DNA of 64,000 nucleotides from the NCBI GenBank assembly GCA_036783645.1, contig DAIPWT010000007.1, forward strand, positions 35,192 through 99,191, written 5' to 3'. The notes below the pieces were generated by a model, which saw nothing but the letters and a program-made list of their open reading frames with translations, was not told where the DNA came from and searched no databases. Position numbers and translations under genes: made by a program. Positions 16,862-25,294 of the stretch are shown piece by piece. The stretch's first letter is position 1; each line of letters opens with the position of its first letter. The stretch is from UBA4732 sp002404095. Its GTDB lineage: Bacteria > Planctomycetota > Planctomycetia > Gemmatales > Gemmataceae.

Positions 16862-17035
16862 TTATTCCTTGCGGTTCCGGCGCGGGTCCAGCTCCCACAC
16901 CGGATCGCTCACACCCGCCATCCGTTGTTGCCGTACGCCGGCTTGTTCCAGCGCCCGTTGCAGCGTCCGCCGGGCGCTCCCCGCGATCTGGGCGTCGAGG
17001 TAGCATAGCCCCGTCGGACGCGGACCGTCCGCCAC
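16862..17035 (-). pseudogene. Probable decayed gene, C-terminal remnant
   Basis: A 57-codon frame reads like a genuine protein end (VADGPRPTGLCYLDAQIAG, 'TLQRALEQAGVRQQRM', 'SDPVWELDPRRNRKE', then TAA). In another leftward frame just upstream (about 17040-17113), 'KWAPALNNGIRSAREGMNRM' also looks coding, so a frameshift may separate them. The family is not recognised. It lies between the DUF1080 gene and the permease fragment in a region shaped by duplication and deletion. Confidence 0.35.
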
Positions 17036-17109
17036 CCATTTTCAGCCGCACCCATGCGGTTCATGCCTTCCCTGGCGGAGCGGATACCGTTGTTGAGCGC
17101 CGGCGCCCA

Positions 17110-17383
17110 TTTCGATCGGTATGGCATCACACGGTTGTGGTGAATCGGAGCAGTCGTTCAGCCGTCCCCGCCGGCGGCGATGTTTCCGATCCTGGTGTTC
17201 GTGGTTCTGGAGATCACGGCCCAATCGTTTCAGGCGACGCCGACGCGGCACTACCCGGCCCTGGCGTTGGCGGTGCTGCCGGCGCTGGCGCGCCCGATTA
17301 CGATCCCGCTCAACGCCGTCCTCGGCGCCAACTCGCCGACCCCCTACGCCGCGGCTGCGCCAGTTCCCAGCTCCCTCGGGTGA
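17110..17383 (+). pseudogene. vapC C-terminal remnant fused to a permease 3' fragment (unit 1)
   Basis: Bases 17110-17143 encode FDRYGITRLW then a stop, the end of a PIN toxin. From about 17174 the sequence matches the permease gene at about 7608-7790: MFPILVFVVLEITAQSFQ, then 'LNAVLGANSPTPYAA'. The match then stops and the frame ends at 17383. The same toxin-permease junction occurs at 21024-21100, so it was formed once and then duplicated together with the DUF1080 gene. Not expected to make a working protein. Confidence 0.85.
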
Positions 17384-17540
17384 ACAATTACGCTAAATAT
17401 AATCCTTTCAAATCTCCGATAGCAGTTACAGGCAGGAAGAGCGGCATTTAAACACCCTTGAGTACAAATTACCCAGACTGCGCAGAAAGCGGTCCCTGAG
17501 GGGGGACGGCCGCGGCCCTGGTCTTTACAGGAGAGGATCC

Positions 17541-18947
17541 ATGCGAAAGGAATTGGTTACGGCCGTACTCGTTTTGGCGGCGGGCACAGGCCTGGCCCTG
17601 GGAGAGTCTGAGTCCTCCACATCACCGGCGCTCCTCCCCACGACTGTCGCGGTGAGCCAAGCGGCACAGCCGCATTCGCCGTACAGCGCGGAGCAGGTTC
17701 CGCACGACGCATGGACTTCGGAGGGCACGCCAGAACTCTGCCCCGGTGCGCCCTGCGCAAAGACCGACTGGGTCTGCGACGATCCCGGCTGTTTCTGGCT
17801 GAGGGCCGAGTATTTACACTGGTGGACCAAGGACAGCCGGCTCCCCGTCCTGATCACGACCGCTACGCCTGGCGCCACACTCCTCCCCGGCGCGCTGGGG
17901 CAGCCCGGCACGGTCGGGCTGTTCGGCGGCTCCGGACTGGAGGACGACGAGCGATCGGGCGGTCGCTTCACCGGCGGCTTTTGGCTCAACGAGTGCCATA
18001 CGGTCGGCCTCGAAGGCAGCTACTTCTTCCTCGGATCCCGCTCGGCGTCCTTCGACGCTGCTTCCACCGGTGTGCTGGGCTCCGCGGTGATTGCCCGCCC
18101 CTTCTTCGATGTGCTCAGCGGCACTGAGAACGCGCAACTGGTGGCTTTCCCCGGCATAGCCAGCGGGGACATTCACCTGCGCTATTTCAGCCGTCTACAG
18201 GGGGCGGAGCTTAACGCGATTTACAACGTCTGTTGCTGCCCGCGTTGCGAGCCAGAGTGCGCCGACGAGCCACGGGCGGAACTCAACACGCTTTGCAACA
18301 CATGTTGCGGCTGGAACTACCGACTGGAACTGCTGAGCGGCTTCCGCTTCCTGGATCTGGACGAGGGCCTCGGCATCACCGAGACCGCCCGGGTGAATCC
18401 GGCGCTGCCTTCGGGCAGCCCGTTCTTTGGCGGGAACACCATCACCATGGCCGACCAGTTCAACGCCCACAATTACTTCTACGGCGGTCAGGTCGGGGCC
18501 CGGACAGAGGTGCGTAGGGGGCGGCTGTTCGTCGAGGCTGTGGGTAAAGTCGCTCTGGGCGAGACCCGCGAGATCGTCGACATTCACGGCGCGACGGCGA
18601 TCACCCCCCTGGGCGGGACGCCGGTGGTGACCCCTGTCGGGTTCCTGGCCTCGGGGAGCAACAGCGGCCACTTTACCCGTGATAAGTTTGCGGTGGTCCC
18701 CGAAGCCGGAATCAACGTCGGCTGCCAGGTCACCGACCACCTGCGGGCCTTTGTCGGGTACACCTTCCTGTACTGGAGTTCGGTCGTCCGTCCGGGGGAT
18801 CAGATCGATGTGGGCCTGAGCGGCACACAGATCCCGACCGATACTCGGTTCAACCCCCAGGCCGGGCCGGCGCGTCCCGCCTTCCTTCTCCGAGACACGA
18901 GCTTCTGGACCCAGGGCATCAACGTCGGCATGGAATTCCGTTACTAA
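17541..18947 (+). CDS. BBP7-family outer-membrane beta-barrel protein
   Basis: A 468-residue protein with AGGAGAGGATCC before ATG 17541 and signal peptide MRKELVTAVLVLAAGTGLALG. The domain opens with 'CFWLRAEYLHWWTKDSRLP', has 'GRFTGGFWLNECHTVGLEG' and ends 'TSFWTQGINVGMEFRY', the terminal aromatic strand of outer-membrane barrels. Alternating strands with glycine turns run throughout. A cysteine-rich insert (CCCPRCEPEC, and CNTCCGW) lies mid-protein. BBP7 proteins are a planctomycete-typical porin-like group. The downstream gene in the same direction is a collagen-like surface protein; the two may be co-expressed envelope components. The region between the two DUF1080 units contains only these two genes. 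Confidence 0.88.
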   Translation: MRKELVTAVLVLAAGTGLALGESESSTSPALLPTTVAVSQAAQPHSPYSAEQVPHDAWTSEGTPELCPGAPCAKTDWVCDDPGCFWLRAEYLHWWTKDSRLPVLITTATPGATLLPGALGQPGTVGLFGGSGLEDDERSGGRFTGGFWLNECHTVGLEGSYFFLGSRSASFDAASTGVLGSAVIARPFFDVLSGTENAQLVAFPGIASGDIHLRYFSRLQGAELNAIYNVCCCPRCEPECADEPRAELNTLCNTCCGWNYRLELLSGFRFLDLDEGLGITETARVNPALPSGSPFFGGNTITMADQFNAHNYFYGGQVGARTEVRRGRLFVEAVGKVALGETREIVDIHGATAITPLGGTPVVTPVGFLASGSNSGHFTRDKFAVVPEAGINVGCQVTDHLRAFVGYTFLYWSSVVRPGDQIDVGLSGTQIPTDTRFNPQAGPARPAFLLRDTSFWTQGINVGMEFRY

Positions 18948-19057
18948 CCGAGGGGGGGCTTCCCGTTTGCCCCCTCCTCTTCAAGCCACAAGCCAGCAGC
19001 GGCGTTCCCTCGCTCCCGTTCCGGCCGAGGGTGTGCCGCGCGAAAGGAGATGCGATC

Positions 19058-19762
19058 ATGAAAATGTCCCTACGTATATTGTTGAGTCGCTTCTACAGCA
19101 AGAACGCAGCGGCCTTGCGCGTACCGCCACGCAGGCCCAGCTTCCGGCCGACATTGGAGGCACTCGAGGGCCGCCTGGTGCCTGCCCTCATCGTCAGCGA
19201 GATTGGGCTCCTGGCGCCCGGCCTTCTGTTCCCGGGAACTGGCCCCCAGGGATTTCAGGGCGCCACGGGGGCTACGGGCGCCACGGGGGCTACGGGCGCG
19301 ACTGGCGCCACGGGAGCTACGGGCCCGGCGCTAAACTTCGGCTCTTTCTTTTTCCTTGCTCCAGGCGACAACGCGGCTACGATCGCGGCCGGCGCCCCAG
19401 TGCTGTTTCCCCAAAATGGCCCCAACTCAGGGAGCGGTATCGTTCGCACCGGCGCGGGCACCTTCCTATTGCCCGCCATTGGTACCTACCAGATTAGCTG
19501 GCAGGCGAGCATCGACGAAGCGGGTCAGCTTGACCTGTGGCTCGACCCCGGTACAGGAGCAATTGAGCAGTCCACCACCGTGGCCGGCCGCGCGACCGGC
19601 ACCAACCAGATCGTCAACACGGTATTAATCACTACAACCGTTCCGGGCACGGTGCTGACCGTCCGCAACCCGTCCGGCAATTCGCCGGCACTCACGATCA
19701 CGCCGAAGGCGGGCGGGACCCACGCTGTAAGCGGGTGGCTCGTGATTGAACAGATCGGCTAA
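19058..19762 (+). CDS. Collagen-like surface protein with BclA-type C-terminus
   Basis: A 234-residue protein; ATG 19058 follows AAAGGAGA. The N-terminus has the planctomycete surface-protein motif LEALEGRLVPA (about residues 37-47). A collagen stretch follows, GPQGFQ then repeated GAT triplets (about 69-92), encoded by an 18-base tandem repeat at about 19259-19326. The C-terminal 140 residues ('GTYQISWQASID', 'VSGWLVIEQIG') resemble the trimeric C1q/TNF-like head of Bacillus BclA exosporium proteins. Probably a trimeric filament on the cell surface. The GAT tract can vary in length by slippage. The gene lies 110 bases after the BBP7 barrel. Confidence 0.85.
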   Translation: MKMSLRILLSRFYSKNAAALRVPPRRPSFRPTLEALEGRLVPALIVSEIGLLAPGLLFPGTGPQGFQGATGATGATGATGATGATGATGPALNFGSFFFLAPGDNAATIAAGAPVLFPQNGPNSGSGIVRTGAGTFLLPAIGTYQISWQASIDEAGQLDLWLDPGTGAIEQSTTVAGRATGTNQIVNTVLITTTVPGTVLTVRNPSGNSPALTITPKAGGTHAVSGWLVIEQIG

Positions 19763-19827
19763 CGGAGGCACACAAGGCCGTCGCAGTGGAGATCGATGCC
19801 TGGGAGACCGCGGGCCCTGGAAAAGGG

Positions 19828-19862
19828 GACGCGGACCTATTGATATAAAATAGGTCCGCGTC
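19828..19862. terminator. Hairpin between collagen-like gene and DUF1080 copy 2
   Basis: GACGCGGACCTATT at 19828-19841 pairs perfectly with 19849-19862. It lies between convergent stops and belongs to the same hairpin family as 15889-15926. Confidence 0.7.
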
Positions 19863-19879
19863 ATCTTTTATGTCTCGGA

Positions 19880-20545
19880 TTACAATTCCTTTACGTACAC
19901 ATTGCGGAACTCGACGCGGTTGCTGTGGCTCTGCAAGCCGAGATGGCCCTTTTCGCGTTTCAGTCCGGGATGGTCCTTTTCCGCCGCCTCCTTGTAGTCG
20001 TCGAGGTTGGCGTCCACCCTCTTGACGCCGTTCAACAAGATAGTGATCTGCCGGCCCTTGGCGGTGATGTTGATGGTGTTCCACTCGCCCACCGGCTTCA
20101 GCGCGTCCTTCGACGGCGCCACGACGCCGTAAATCGCGCCCGTGTACTGCACCGGCTTGAGGTCCTTGAGGTTCTTCTTGTGCCACACGTCGTCGAGCAG
20201 CTGGATCTCCATCCCCGTGTTAGACACGTTGCCCGATAGCGGGGCGCGCAGGGCCACGCCGCTGTTGCCGCCTTCGGACATCTTGAAGTCCACGCGAACC
20301 TCGAAGTCGCCGTACTCTTTGTCCGTCATCAACCAGCCGCCGCCGCCGGTCTTGGTCACGATCATGCCGTCTTCAACCGCCCAGGCGTCCTTCTTGCCGT
20401 CGAGAACCTCCCAGCCGGCCAGGTCCTTGCCGTCGAATAGGGGCGTAAAGCCCTCGGGTACATCTTTTTCTTTGTCGGCCGGCCGCGCCGGCGACAGCGC
20501 CAGCAGGGCCGCGATCAGGGAAAGCGGGAAAAGTCGGCGAAACAT
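19880..20545 (-). CDS. DUF1080 secreted protein, copy 2
   Basis: A 221-residue protein differing from the copy at 15947-16612 at only a handful of positions (for example KEKDVPEG against KEKDLPEG, WAVEDG against WAVENG). It has the same signal peptide, the same 'FDGKDLAGWEV' opening and 'FRNVYVKEL' end, and the same upstream 90 bases. Both open frames are intact, so both copies are probably made or the duplication is recent. On its upstream side lies a broken phd-vapC module followed by a permease fragment. Confidence 0.9.
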   Translation of the reverse strand: MFRRLFPLSLIAALLALSPARPADKEKDVPEGFTPLFDGKDLAGWEVLDGKKDAWAVEDGMIVTKTGGGGWLMTDKEYGDFEVRVDFKMSEGGNSGVALRAPLSGNVSNTGMEIQLLDDVWHKKNLKDLKPVQYTGAIYGVVAPSKDALKPVGEWNTINITAKGRQITILLNGVKRVDANLDDYKEAAEKDHPGLKREKGHLGLQSHSNRVEFRNVYVKEL

Positions 20546-20748
20546 GGGTGGATCTCCTTGTGGCGGGTGCGGGCGATGGTATGGGAACGATTATCCCCCC
20601 GCGCCGCGGCCGATGCAAGGTAAACGTGAAAAGAGAATGCGCGTATCGAGGCGCGCTTGCTCCGCGGAATGACTGGCGACGCGGGCCGGATTGTGCTTTG
20701 ATGAGCGGAGCGGACGGTTTCCGATTCGCCCCACGGAGGCGCTGAGCC

Positions 20749-20966
20749 ATGTCGTCGTTCATCTCGCTGAAAGAGGCGCAGGCACGCTTGCCCCAAAGCA
20801 TTGAGGAAATGTGTCCCGGCCAGCATCTGTTCATAACGCTGGACGATCACCCCGTCGCCCAGATCGTCCGCATGCCCCCGCGGCTTACGGAGCCCCGAAA
20901 ACCGGCAGCGTCATCGTGGAAGACGACGATTCCCACCTCGAAGACTTTAAAGAGTACATGGAGTGA
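20749..20966 (+). pseudogene. Phd/YefM-like antitoxin gene with frameshift
   Basis: ATG 20749 opens MSSFISLKEAQARLPQSIEE and continues to DDHPVAQIVRMPPR, the normal Phd-type antitoxin start. The frame then shifts: in a second frame the sequence reads YGAPKTGSVIVEDDDSHLE, then DFKEYME and TGA at 20964-20966. One indel near 20880-20890 accounts for this. The stop overlaps the toxin GTG (GTGA), the usual module layout. The antitoxin would be truncated or altered in its toxin-binding tail. Confidence 0.75.
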
Positions 20967-21052
20967 AATTGCTCCTGGATACGCGCGCCTTTTTATGGCA
21001 CGTACTGAGCGACGCCCTGTTCGATCGGTATGGCGTCACGCGGTTGTGGTGA
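20963..21052 (+). pseudogene. vapC toxin remnant with large internal deletion
   Basis: GTG 20963 gives VKLLLDTRAFLWHVLS, the start of a VapC toxin, directly followed by DALFDRYGVTRLW and a stop, the usual VapC end. The central ~100 residues with the remaining catalytic acids are gone, so the product cannot be active. The loss of both partners in working form fits decay of an old module. Confidence 0.8.
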
Positions 21053-21083
21053 ATCGGGGCCGTCGTTCAGCCGCCCCCCGTCG

Positions 21084-21490
21084 GCGGCGCTGTTTCTGAT
21101 CCTGGTGTTTGTCGGCCTGGAGATCACGGCCCAATCGTTTCAGACGACGCCGACGCGACACTACCCGGCCCTGGCGTTGGCGGCGCTGGTGTACCTGATT
21201 ACGATTCCGCTCAACGGCGTCCTCGGCGCCAACGCGCCGGCGCCCTACGCCGCGCCGATAATGCAGACGCTGCGCTGCCTGGCCAACGGCTTTCTCATTA
21301 CGGGTCTGTTATGGACGGCGTCGCTGGCGTCGGAGCAGATCGGCCTGCCGTATGACGTGCTTTTGCTTGTGCAGCAGCAGCCGGGCGGCGTGGACTTCTG
21401 GAAGGCGGTGCAGTTTCAGACCCCGTACCACTGGGCGACGGCTTACGGGTTGTCGGCGCCGATGCTTTGGGGCTGTCGCGGTTCAAAACA
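21084..21490 (+). pseudogene. Permease 3' fragment (unit 2)
   Basis: Matches the 3' part of the intact permease gene (about 7608-8106): ILVFVGLEITAQSFQ, then 'LRCLANGFLITGLLW', then 'GLPYDVLLLVQQQPGG' and 'FQTPYHWATAYGLSA'. Relative to the intact gene it lacks about 30 residues after GLLWTASLA. The frame is open from about 21030 to 21536 but has no transporter N-terminus. It directly follows the vapC remnant with the same junction as unit 1, and here extends further into the permease. Confidence 0.85.
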
Positions 21491-21510
21491 GCGAGAAAGA
21501 AGAGGTTTTT

Positions 21511-22248
21511 ATGATAGATTTCAAGAAAATGACTGACAACAAAGCGTATATGAAAAGGTTATCAAAAGTAAGAAAGATTGCAGATACTCTTCTTGAAGGG
21601 CCTCGCTCGATAATGTTCCCAGAGGATCCAAAGGGCCGCAAGTTATGGCTTGAGCCGGTAATCCGGATGCGAACCCATTGGATCCCGTCGAGGGAATCTG
21701 ATAGTTTGATTGTTTATACCGTCCCAAATTGCCTTGAACGAAAACCCGCGAGTCCGGTGATGGTTCGGCATACAAAGTGGAAGACGGGAATCGACTGGGA
21801 ACTATGTAAAAAAGAAGAGAGGGACTGGCCGTCAATCGCTACCTCTCATTGCATATTATCTACAGATCAGATAACGTCCGTCGACGAGATGCTGCACAAA
21901 CTCGATGAATCCCTTCCGTCGTTTTCCTTTCCAGTAGAGGGGCTTGACCTCCCCGGCGCGGCAGGATCTTACATTCACCCTGAAAATGCAGTCATCGTAT
22001 CAGAAATAGTCAACAACAGACTTTGCCGAATCACCCGCTTTTGCTACATTGAGCTTGCTTGGATCCCGATTGAATCCGCATGGACAAAATTGGATCGGTG
22101 TTGGACATCGTTGTTTGAAACTCTAATGGACATCGCGCAAGTTTCAGCCCTACCAGCAACCAGCGTAGTGGAGAAATACGACACCGATCCTGCGGCCTTC
22201 GCGGAGAATTTGCGTACGGCAGCAAAAAAGGAAGAATCGGAGGAATAA
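21511..22248 (+). CDS. AT-rich hypothetical protein
   Basis: A 245-residue protein; ATG 21511 follows AAGAAGAGG. It starts MIDFKKMTDNKAYMKRLSKV and has a charged C-terminus (AAKKEESEE). There is no signal peptide, membrane segment or motif I recognise. Base composition is far below its surroundings (one 60-base line, 21541-21600, counted by hand gives 20 G+C of 60), which suggests recent acquisition. It lies right after a permease fragment and before a hairpin terminator. Confidence 0.7.
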   Translation: MIDFKKMTDNKAYMKRLSKVRKIADTLLEGPRSIMFPEDPKGRKLWLEPVIRMRTHWIPSRESDSLIVYTVPNCLERKPASPVMVRHTKWKTGIDWELCKKEERDWPSIATSHCILSTDQITSVDEMLHKLDESLPSFSFPVEGLDLPGAAGSYIHPENAVIVSEIVNNRLCRITRFCYIELAWIPIESAWTKLDRCWTSLFETLMDIAQVSALPATSVVEKYDTDPAAFAENLRTAAKKEESEE

Positions 22249-22276
22249 AACGGGAAGAAAGGGGGCTGGAAAAGGC

Positions 22277-22311
22277 GACGTGGACCTATCGGTAGAAAAT
22301 AGCTCCGCGTC
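22277..22311. terminator. Imperfect hairpin of the GCGGACCTATT family
   Basis: GACGTGGACCTAT pairs with the ATAGCTCCGCGTC side with mismatches. It follows the stop of the AT-rich gene by about 30 bases and is preceded by GGCTGGAAAAGG as in the other two copies. No further gene is seen before the GTPase stop at 22385. Confidence 0.5.
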
Positions 22312-22384
22312 ACCATCGACGACGCCCGCACCGACCTCCAACAGACGGCCGCCGTCGTCAGGACCGCCGGTTTGCCATTTCACT

Positions 22385-24850
22385 CTATTTTAGATCGACA
22401 AACGGCATAAGGTCCGGCACTTTCGGCGCGCCGCCGTCCGGCCGCGCCTGGAGCCGCACGTCCTTCCCCTCCGCGGACGGCTTGTCCCTTTCCAGCAACG
22501 CCGGTTCCATCCGCAACGCCTCGAAGCGGTACAGCCGCGACCGGCCGCGGTCCCACCGCAACGCCTTCCGATCCGCCAGCGTCAGCGCCGCGTACAGGTC
22601 GTCGCCGGGCGCGTAGTCGAGCTTCCCGCCCGGCTCCGTCTCGAAGAGATATTCACGGTACGGCCGCTCCTCGACGCGCGCTCCTTCGCCGGATGGGTTG
22701 AACGTCCGTTCCGTCCGTGGTCCGCCGGAGGCGGGCGATAGAACTAGCCGGAGGGCTTCGCCCGTCAACGGCCGCACTTCCAGCGCGTCGGGGATAATCA
22801 GGTTTATTGTGTTAATGTTGATCGAAAAAGTATCTTTATCCAGAAAGGACGCCAAGTCATTCACGGGTTCGGGGGCGCCGGGGTCGGCGAGGCGCGCCAG
22901 CGTCCAGGCCAGACCGCGCCAGCCGGCCAGTTCCGTCGGCGCCTCCTTGAGCCATTCGCGCACCGGCAGCCACCGGGGCCGCGTTTCCCGATCCGGCGCC
23001 GTGGGGTCGCCGGACGGCGCCTCGTGCAGCTTGAGCAACACCAACGCCCGCGCCGGTTCCAGAAGTCGTTCGTAATTCGCCCGCGCCCGTGCGCGCACCT
23101 CGGCCGCCGCTGCCGGCAACGTCCGTCCTTTCGTGAATACGGCCTCATAGTCGGGGTAGTCCGCCCGCAATTGCTGGAAGCGCTCGTCGGCCTGCTGCAA
23201 CGTCAGGCCGTCGGCCGGCACCACAAACACCGGCCGCTTGCCCTTAAGTCCGTCGATCAGACCCAGCGCCGCCCCCACGTCGCGCAGTCGTTGCAGCCGG
23301 TTGCGCGACGCCACCCATTGCTGCCGCGCCGCCGTCACGGAGCCGAACTCCTTCACGACCGCGTAGCTCAACGGCGGGTCCACGCCGGCCACCACGTCGG
23401 CGTCGGCGTGCGGCGGCTTTTTCGACGGGTCGAGTCGCTTCTCCACGTCCCGCGCCCAGCCCGTCCAGTCCAAGCCGCCGGCGGTATGGCCAGTGAACGT
23501 CCATAGCGCGTCGGCGTCGTCGTAGGCGCGCTGATACCACGTTCGGAGATCGTCAATAGCCGTTAAAAGAGCTTTCACCTCCGCCGCCCGCGCGGTCCAC
23601 AGCCGGCCGGCGTCGGTGGCGTCCCAATCAGCGCGCGGCGGCGCCAACGGGCCGGCCAATTCCGCCCGGAGATCGCGCAATTCCTCTTCGGTCACGGCCT
23701 CGCGCGGCGGCGGCGTTTCCTCCAGCTTTTCCAGCCAGGGGATGTAGGTTTCCAGCTCGGACAGCCGATCTTCCGCATAGACGCGCAGGCCGGAGGGCAA
23801 GCGGGCGAAATCGGTGTCGTCATGGATCGTCCGCCATTGGTCGAGGTGCGGTCGCAGCCGTTCGGGCGAGCCGCGCAGGCGCTCCACCGCCGTCGGGGCC
23901 TCCATGGAGCGGAGGCTTTCGACCTGAATCTGCAGGGCGGACGGCGGTTGATGGAGGGCGTCGGAGGCGACCAGCGAGGCCGCCGCGACGAGCAGCGCCA
24001 GGACGCCGCCCACCGTGGCCAGCGTCATTTGCACAAGCCGATGGGCGGAATTGTCGCGCCGGTCGCGGAACGTCGCCGCCTGGTCGAGGCATTGGCGGAA
24101 TAGCTCGGCCACACCATAAGGGTCGGCCGGGTTCGCTTCGGCGCCCGCCAACGACGGCCGCCAAACGGCCGTGGCCCAGAGCTGCAAGTGGATGCGGCCG
24201 AACGCCGCCGGCTGGTGCGCCGCCTCGCGCCCGGCCAGGAACTTGCGGAATCGACGGCCGATCTCGCGCTTGCGTTCCTCGATTTGCTCCAGCCAATCGG
24301 CGGTGGTCGCCCCCGGCCGAGCGATCTTGTCGCACTTGGTCAGCACCAGGAAGACGGGCAGGCCGCCGATCTCGGTGCGTTCGCCGCGATGGTGTTCCAT
24401 GCGGCGCAGGAAGCCGTCGAACTCGCCGAAGTCGGCGTCGAGCCGTTCAAGCGGCGCCGAGGCGTCCACGGCCAGCACCAGCGCGTCGGCGTTGAGCATT
24501 TCCTGAGAGAGCGCCCCCGCGATGGGCGCCGGGTTTCGGATCAAGGCGTCGGCGGCGCGGCCGTCGCAATCGAGCACCACGGCGCCGAGAGGCGTGGACT
24601 TGCCTGCCGGTTCGTAATCGAAGGAATAGGAGACGATTTGATGGCCGGGTTCGGGGGAACCGTGGTGATAAACGCTGCGGCGCAGGTCGGCCAGGTTGGG
24701 CGACGGGTCGGCGATACGGCCGTCGAGAAGATGCGGCTGGCTTTCGGCCGCTTGGGCCAAGGCGCCCAGCAGCGACGATTTCCCGGCGCCGGGTAGGCCG
24801 AATAGCACAAGCCGAAGGGGGGCCGGTGGGGCTCCCGTCATGGAGGACAT
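22385..24850 (-). CDS. Membrane-anchored GTPase-domain protein
   Basis: An 821-residue protein. The N-terminal domain is a P-loop GTPase: G1 GLPGAGKSS (residues 18-26), a G3-like VVLDCDG, and G4 TKCD near residue 190. A single strongly hydrophobic segment follows (LATVGGVLALLVAAASLVA, near residue 290). The remaining 500 residues are mainly helical with many charges, probably coiled or stalk-like, and of unknown fold. The layout (GTPase, one membrane span, long helical part) recalls ImcF/TssM or dynamin-like proteins, but I cannot assign either. It lies 10 bases downstream of a DUF2442 gene and in line with the tolQ/tolR-like genes, so a link to that envelope machine is plausible. Confidence 0.75.
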   Translation of the reverse strand: MSSMTGAPPAPLRLVLFGLPGAGKSSLLGALAQAAESQPHLLDGRIADPSPNLADLRRSVYHHGSPEPGHQIVSYSFDYEPAGKSTPLGAVVLDCDGRAADALIRNPAPIAGALSQEMLNADALVLAVDASAPLERLDADFGEFDGFLRRMEHHRGERTEIGGLPVFLVLTKCDKIARPGATTADWLEQIEERKREIGRRFRKFLAGREAAHQPAAFGRIHLQLWATAVWRPSLAGAEANPADPYGVAELFRQCLDQAATFRDRRDNSAHRLVQMTLATVGGVLALLVAAASLVASDALHQPPSALQIQVESLRSMEAPTAVERLRGSPERLRPHLDQWRTIHDDTDFARLPSGLRVYAEDRLSELETYIPWLEKLEETPPPREAVTEEELRDLRAELAGPLAPPRADWDATDAGRLWTARAAEVKALLTAIDDLRTWYQRAYDDADALWTFTGHTAGGLDWTGWARDVEKRLDPSKKPPHADADVVAGVDPPLSYAVVKEFGSVTAARQQWVASRNRLQRLRDVGAALGLIDGLKGKRPVFVVPADGLTLQQADERFQQLRADYPDYEAVFTKGRTLPAAAAEVRARARANYERLLEPARALVLLKLHEAPSGDPTAPDRETRPRWLPVREWLKEAPTELAGWRGLAWTLARLADPGAPEPVNDLASFLDKDTFSININTINLIIPDALEVRPLTGEALRLVLSPASGGPRTERTFNPSGEGARVEERPYREYLFETEPGGKLDYAPGDDLYAALTLADRKALRWDRGRSRLYRFEALRMEPALLERDKPSAEGKDVRLQARPDGGAPKVPDLMPFVDLK

Positions 24851-24860
24851 GGCTCACACC

Positions 24861-25139
24861 TCACGCGGCGTTACCGTCTACCCCTGCCATTAGACCGGCG
24901 ACGGACAGGTCTTCTGCCAACTCCGGCCAATGTAAGCTAACTCCGCAGCCGCCGATTTCATACCGTTTGCGCTGGTCCGGACTCGCATCGCACAGCAATG
25001 GAAACCACACCAGCGGTACGCCCAGCACCCGCCCGTCGGTGAAGGTCACACGCATCATCTCTTCATCAAATTCCACGGCCTTGGCTAAGGCGGTGGTCGG
25101 AACGTAGGCCCGCCGCGGCTTCGAGTTCATTGTCATCAC
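24861..25139 (-). CDS. DUF2442 protein (orphan)
   Basis: A 92-residue protein with the DUF2442 core: 'VTFTDGRVLGVPLVWFPLL', a 'QRKRYEI' helix and 'VSLHWPELAEDLSVAGLM'. DUF2442 usually pairs with DUF4160 in antitoxin-like modules, as at 57123-57642; no DUF4160 partner is here. It starts close to a repeat (25146-25278) that separates it from the TM gene upstream, and ends 10 bases before the GTPase gene. Confidence 0.85.
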   Translation of the reverse strand: MMTMNSKPRRAYVPTTALAKAVEFDEEMMRVTFTDGRVLGVPLVWFPLLCDASPDQRKRYEIGGCGVSLHWPELAEDLSVAGLMAGVDGNAA

Positions 25140-25145
25140 TTTCTC

Positions 25146-25278
25146 CTGGTTCCCACGCTCTGCGTGGGAACGCAGCCCGGACGCTCTGCGTCCCGAACCC
25201 GCGTGACGCCACTGCTCGGCGCCGGACGCGACGCAGAGCGTCGCACCCGTGGGTTCCCACGCAGAGCGTGGGAACCAG
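25146..25278. repeat. Compound inverted repeat (GGTTCCCACGC family)
   Basis: Arms 25146-25171 and 25253-25278 are perfect 26-bp reverse complements, and each arm is itself partly palindromic (GTTCCCACGC...GCGTGGGAAC). Inside are further copies of an ACGCTCTGCGTCC/GGACGCAGAGCGT motif. The same family recurs at 51399-51515, where one arm is truncated. Confidence 0.85.
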
Positions 25279-25294
25279 AGGGTCTCACCCTACA

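Noticed and set aside
19255..19479. Leftward frame rich in APVAPVAP repeats
   Set aside because: It is the reverse of the collagen GAT tract and has no ribosome site.
25146..25278. CRISPR array
   Set aside because: The repeated GTTCCCACGC motifs are inverted and nested, not direct repeats with regular unique spacers.
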